This document shows positions 61,348 to 64,000 of a DNA stretch of 64,000 nucleotides, one piece after another. The DNA lies in contig NC_007948.1 in assembly GCF_000013865.1 (NCBI RefSeq), positions 1,736,001 through 1,800,000 of the forward strand, read 5' to 3'. Below the pieces are notes generated by a model. That model had not been told where the DNA came from. It made no database searches and saw nothing but the letters and a program-made list of their open reading frames with translations. The DNA comes from Polaromonas sp. JS666. Its GTDB lineage: Bacteria > Pseudomonadota > Gammaproteobacteria > Burkholderiales > Burkholderiaceae_C. A program made the position numbers and the translations under genes. Every line of letters starts with the position of its first letter. Position 1 is the stretch's first letter.

Positions 61348-61595
61348 TACGGCGCGCTGGGCCGGCCTGCACCGGCGTCATCGCCGATGCCCTCAATTGA
61401 AGGCTCTCAATTGAATGCGCTGAAGTGAGCGGGCTCTGCAGGCTGGACCCGCGGTCGTTCCGCGTTCGTTATATTTCCCAGCCCCATGTCGCGCGTCTGC
61501 CCGGTGGCCCCGTCTGTGAAGGTCGACCCTGGAAGGCAAGACCAGGTCATAACCTCAGGCCTGTCTGGCGGTTCTCTTCAAGTTTTCGGGGCAAA
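61348..61595. other. Gene-free stretch between the small gene and the tandem repeat
   Basis: No coding region or clear signal is visible. A CAATTGA motif occurs twice close together (about 61394-61411), CTCAATTGAAGG and CTCAATTGAATG. Confidence 0.4.
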
Positions 61596-61652
61596 ATAAC
61601 GGGGCGCCATTTATAGCGGGACGACATTTATAACGGGGCGACATTTGCCCCG
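61587..61652. repeat. 17-bp tandem repeat array between inverted CGGGGCAAA/TTTGCCCCG ends
   Basis: Three copies, ATAACGGGGCGCCATTT (61596-61612), ATAGCGGGACGACATTT (61613-61629) and ATAACGGGGCGACATTT (61630-61646), lie between CGGGGCAAA (61587-61595) and TTTGCCCCG (61644-61652). It is just downstream of the KGG gene's stop. It may be a remnant of an insertion-sequence end with repeated transposase sites, or a decay-resistant 3' structure; neither is shown. Confidence 0.75.
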
Positions 61653-61677
61653 CTGTCAGGTCGTGTAGCAGGGCTGC

Positions 61678-62058
61678 TTAGTTGCGGCTGCCCCGGTCGC
61701 CGCCTTGGTGATCATCCGGGCTGCTGCTGGCCTGGTTACCTCGCTGGTCGTCCCCTTGCCCTTGGCCAGTGCCTTGGTTGTCGCCCTGGCTGCTCCCCCG
61801 GTTTGCGCTCCGGTTACCGCCTCTGCTGGCCTGGCCTCCTTTGCGGCCCGCCTCGCTGGCTTCCCTGGAGGTGAACTGATGGGCCTTGCCGCTCTGGTGC
61901 GCAGCCTTGCCGCCTTCGCTGGCGATTTCCCGCTGGCGTTGCGGGTCCATGGAGGCGAAACCGCGCTCGGACTTGCCGCTGCCCGGGTTGTCGCCCCGGT
62001 TACCCATCTGGTTCTGCTTACCCTGATTGCCTTGATTCCCTTGATTGCTGGAAGCCAT
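61678..62058 (-). CDS. KGG-repeat general stress protein
   Basis: 126 residues with AAGGAGAC eight bases upstream of the ATG. The core is GFASMDPQRQREIASEGGKAAHQSGKAHQFTSREASEAGRKGGQASRGG, holding two KGG-type repeats (EGGKAAH, RKGGQAS) as in YciG and GsiB hydrophilic stress proteins. Both tails are low-complexity runs of Q, N, G, S and D. Expected to be soluble and disordered, made under stress or in stationary phase. The role is not molecularly defined. Confidence 0.88.
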   Translation of the reverse strand: MASSNQGNQGNQGKQNQMGNRGDNPGSGKSERGFASMDPQRQREIASEGGKAAHQSGKAHQFTSREASEAGRKGGQASRGGNRSANRGSSQGDNQGTGQGQGDDQRGNQASSSPDDHQGGDRGSRN

Positions 62059-62472
62059 TTGAAAAAGTCTCCTTCAGGATTGAAACAACGCTGCGACTGA
62101 TGGATTGCTCCGTCGCGTTGCCGGTGGAAGTGGCGGGCACCATTGCCCGCCACACCTTCAATTTAGGGAGGCAGAGGGCGCCTTTCTGTCAGCCCTGCCG
62201 GGCTGGCGATGTAGGACAGACGGAAGACGAAATTCGACGCGCATCTCGATGGCTGGTGTGGCAAATTTGCATTGTTATCGGCCTCCAGCCCGGTCAGGCC
62301 CGGCCGCAGCGCGATACAGCATAGCGACGCGGGGCGCAAGCCACTTTGGCAGCAGGCGAAGAATCCCTACAGGCGGGCAAGGCTGTGTCTCATGGGGAAA
62401 ACGTGCGGTATGGCTACATTGAAATCTGGCTGGACACCCGGCCAATCCCCGTTTAAAAAAGGAAACATCTAC
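62059..62472. other. Intergenic region between divergent KGG and lipoprotein genes
   Basis: No gene is supported. It has a perfect 10-bp hairpin GTGGCGGGCA-CCAT-TGCCCGCCAC at 62130-62153 without a T run. Both flanking genes must have their promoters here; no strong consensus box was identified. Confidence 0.5.
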
Positions 62473-62766
62473 ATGCACGCATCCAAATTGAAATCCGCTG
62501 CCGCGACGGCGCTGGCCTTGTCTGCCTTGCTGGCGTTGGGCGCTTGCGGCAAGAAAGTGGACGACGCCACGAAAGCAACACCCTCACCGGAGCCCATGAC
62601 GAGTCCTTCCACCACTCCCGGCTCCACCGGTTCCACCAGCGGTTCTGCCGGGTCTGCGGGCTCCACCGGTGCCGGCGCCATCTCGGGCAGCACCCCCATG
62701 GGAACCGATACGACGGGATCAGGCGCGACACCGCCGGCAGCGGCAGCCAGCGGCGCCCGCAACTGA
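62473..62766 (+). CDS. Small lipoprotein with Ser/Thr/Gly/Pro-rich tail
   Basis: 97 residues from ATG 62473, with AAGGA nine bases upstream. The signal peptide ends in the lipobox LLALGAC (Cys about 25). The mature part is KKVDDATKATPSPEPMTSPS followed by a low-complexity S/T/G/A/P sequence with no fold expected. No family recognised. A strong bidirectional terminator follows the stop by about 45 bases. Confidence 0.72.
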   Translation: MHASKLKSAAATALALSALLALGACGKKVDDATKATPSPEPMTSPSTTPGSTGSTSGSAGSAGSTGAGAISGSTPMGTDTTGSGATPPAAAASGARN

Positions 62767-62811
62767 ACCGCCGCTGAATCTTCCCGCAGGGAAGGATGAG
62801 GAATTTGTCAA

Positions 62812-62848
62812 AAAAACGCCATGGCCCTGTGAACGCCATGGCGTTTTT
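62812..62848. terminator. Bidirectional intrinsic terminator
   Basis: A perfect 14-bp stem AAAAACGCCATGGC (62812-62825) / GCCATGGCGTTTTT (62835-62848) with a 9-base loop. T runs on both strands. Confidence 0.88.
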
Positions 62849-63182
62849 ACGCAGGTACTGACGGGTTTCAGCCCTGCGCCACCGGCCGGTCCGGGTTGCT
62901 GCACCAGTGGCTGCAGTTGCTGGTACTTTGGTTCTAAGTTCATGGTCATGCCTTACTTGCTCTGGAGTCGGGTGCTGCCTCCAGATTCGAGACGGCGGGG
63001 GGCTGAAGGCTTTTCGGCTGGGCAGATTGACTTTTCCCGTCCGTTTGTCCTGAGGCCTCAACGGGTACCTCAGGACGAGCGGGTCCTGGCCTGGTAGCTG
63101 AGCCCGAAACGGAAGGTGCCATGGGTTGGGTCAACATCAATAGAAGCTGCTTGCGTCCGTTGTTGTTGGGCTTGAGGTCGAT
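62849..63182. other. Gene-free stretch before the histidine kinase 3' end
   Basis: Open frames here are short, lack ribosome sites and have biased composition. I see no supported gene, repeat or clear regulatory site. Confidence 0.45.
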
Positions 63183-64000
63183 TTAACCGGCACCCGGCCC
63201 GAAGCGCGGATCGAACGAGAAGTAAAAGCAGGCGCCAGCACCTTCGGTCGACTCGGCGCGTATCACGCCGCCGTGCCGTTCAAGAATGCGGTGCACGGTG
63301 GCCAGGCCGATGCCGCTGCCTTCGAACTCGTGCTCATGGTGCAGCCGGTGAAAGGGCTTGAACAGGCTGGCCGAGTAGGCCATGTTGAAGCCGGCGCCGT
63401 TGTCGCGCACAAACAGCATCTTGCGGCCGCCTTCGCGGGTCGGCAAGGCGCCAAATTCGATCTGCGCATCGGCTTGTGCGCGTGAGTATTTCCAGGCATT
63501 GCCGATCAGGTTTTCCAGAATGATGCGGGCGAACTTGCTGTCGCAGTGGGCGCTGATGCCGGGCTGGACGGTCACCCGCACCTGGCGCTGCGGCTCGCGC
63601 TGCCGCTCCTGCGCGATGACCTGCTGCGCCAGCGCACTGAGGTTGACCTGCTCAAGCAGCAGCTTGCCTTTGCTGACCCGGGCGAGCGCCAGCAGGTCGT
63701 TGATCAGCTCGTGCATGCGCACGACGTTGGCCTTGACCCGATCAAACAGACGCTGCTCCTCATGGCTGAGCCGCCCCCTGAGCCGGCGCGCCAGCAGCAC
63801 GCTGAAGCCTTCAATGCTGCGCAGCGGCGACTGCAGGTCGTGCGATACCGAATAGCCGAAAGACTCGAGTTCGGCGTTGGTCGCCCTGAGCTGGTCGGTG
63901 CGTTCGCTGACACGCTGCTCCAGCGTTTCATTGAGGCGGGCGATTTCGCGGTCGCGGCGCAGCCGCATCAGCTCGGCCGTGATGCGGCTGGCAAAAATCT
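63183..64000 (-). CDS. Sensor histidine kinase, C-terminal part (5' end outside window)
   Basis: About 272 residues are visible and the frame stays open at the window edge. A coiled-coil linker (REIARLNETLEQRVSERTDQLRATNAELE) leads to the H-box SYSVSHDLQSPLRSIEGFS type (here GYSVSHDLQSPLRSI), then NLIGNAWKYS (N box), RDNGAGFNM (G1), FKPFHRLHHEHEFEGSGIGLATVHRILERHGG (F and G2 in shortened form FKPFHRLH and GSGIGLATVHRI). It is of the phytochrome/PAS-linked type. The sensor domain is not in the window. No response regulator follows downstream, so its partner is unknown. Confidence 0.9.
   Translation of the reverse strand, partial: IFASRITAELMRLRRDREIARLNETLEQRVSERTDQLRATNAELESFGYSVSHDLQSPLRSIEGFSVLLARRLRGRLSHEEQRLFDRVKANVVRMHELINDLLALARVSKGKLLLEQVNLSALAQQVIAQERQREPQRQVRVTVQPGISAHCDSKFARIILENLIGNAWKYSRAQADAQIEFGALPTREGGRKMLFVRDNGAGFNMAYSASLFKPFHRLHHEHEFEGSGIGLATVHRILERHGGVIRAESTEGAGACFYFSFDPRFGPGAG

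Noticed and set aside
1..64000. CRISPR array, rRNA, tRNA or riboswitch
   Set aside because: No regularly spaced repeat-spacer array, no rRNA-like sequence, and no cloverleaf or known riboswitch core seen on reading both strands. A covariance-model scan would be needed to exclude weak cases.

Overview
The window looks like a chromosomal segment of a betaproteobacterium of the family Comamonadaceae (Polaromonas/Rhodoferax/Variovorax-like). This is inferred from three things: high GC; a gene content typical of Burkholderiales (two Bug-type tricarboxylate-transporter binding proteins, a BPSS1780-like membrane protein, a DUF2782-like protein next to polA, a CobD-like protein next to hisC); and a dispersed GC-rich repeat common in this family. 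No genus is proven.

Layout. 1-4290: 3' end of a TonB-dependent receptor, an AEC carrier, a DUF486 membrane protein, and a DUF47/PiT phosphate uptake pair. 4293-5295: TM2-like and GNAT genes. 5384-7866: the ribosomal operon rpsP-rimM-trmD-rplS with promoter-like -10 boxes and a terminator. 7933-16503: housekeeping genes (NUDIX CoA hydrolase, CobD-like, hisC, an overlapping M48 peptidase/phhB/rsgA operon divergent from orn, and rhlE).

16456-25526: the one clear mobile island. Five tightly coupled minus-strand genes make up a Gamma-Mobile-Trio (GMT) type element: a VPA1267-like small protein, a RecD-like helicase, the GmtY tyrosine recombinase, the GmtZ integrase, and a GmtX that is fused in frame to a complete alpha/beta hydrolase. 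The fusion, and a GMT element outside the gammaproteobacteria, are the most unusual things in the window. A 10-bp direct repeat (CTAATAGTAA) brackets the module.

25620-35051: a catabolic and uptake region. One divergent unit has a FadR-like regulator facing fumarylacetoacetate hydrolase, alpha/beta hydrolase and Bug genes. A second unit has a GntR regulator, a PhyH dioxygenase, an SAF-domain oxidoreductase and a hydroxyisobutyrate-dehydrogenase-like reductase. An esterase and a tautomerase follow. The substrate is not evident.

35115-53701: guaC, a secreted protein of unknown function, a LysR/M20 peptidase/Bug group, uvrD, phoX, a BPSS1780-like membrane protein, thrB, a DUF2782-like gene, polA, a ClpP-like lipoprotein and an AraC regulator. 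54137-64000: an exported FAH-family enzyme, a Tat-type dienelactone hydrolase, a ZIP transporter, a MazG-like enzyme, a LacI-controlled kdgK/2-ketoacid reductase operon with two matching operators, a new 57-residue small gene, a KGG stress protein, a small lipoprotein, and the 3' part of a histidine kinase.

Small non-autonomous palindromic elements (34493-34664, 36128-36398, 53701-53970, and a relic end at 8638) share one architecture of terminal inverted repeats around a perfect central hairpin. They sit hard against stop codons or promoters of neighbouring genes. No tRNA, rRNA, CRISPR array or recognisable riboswitch was seen.
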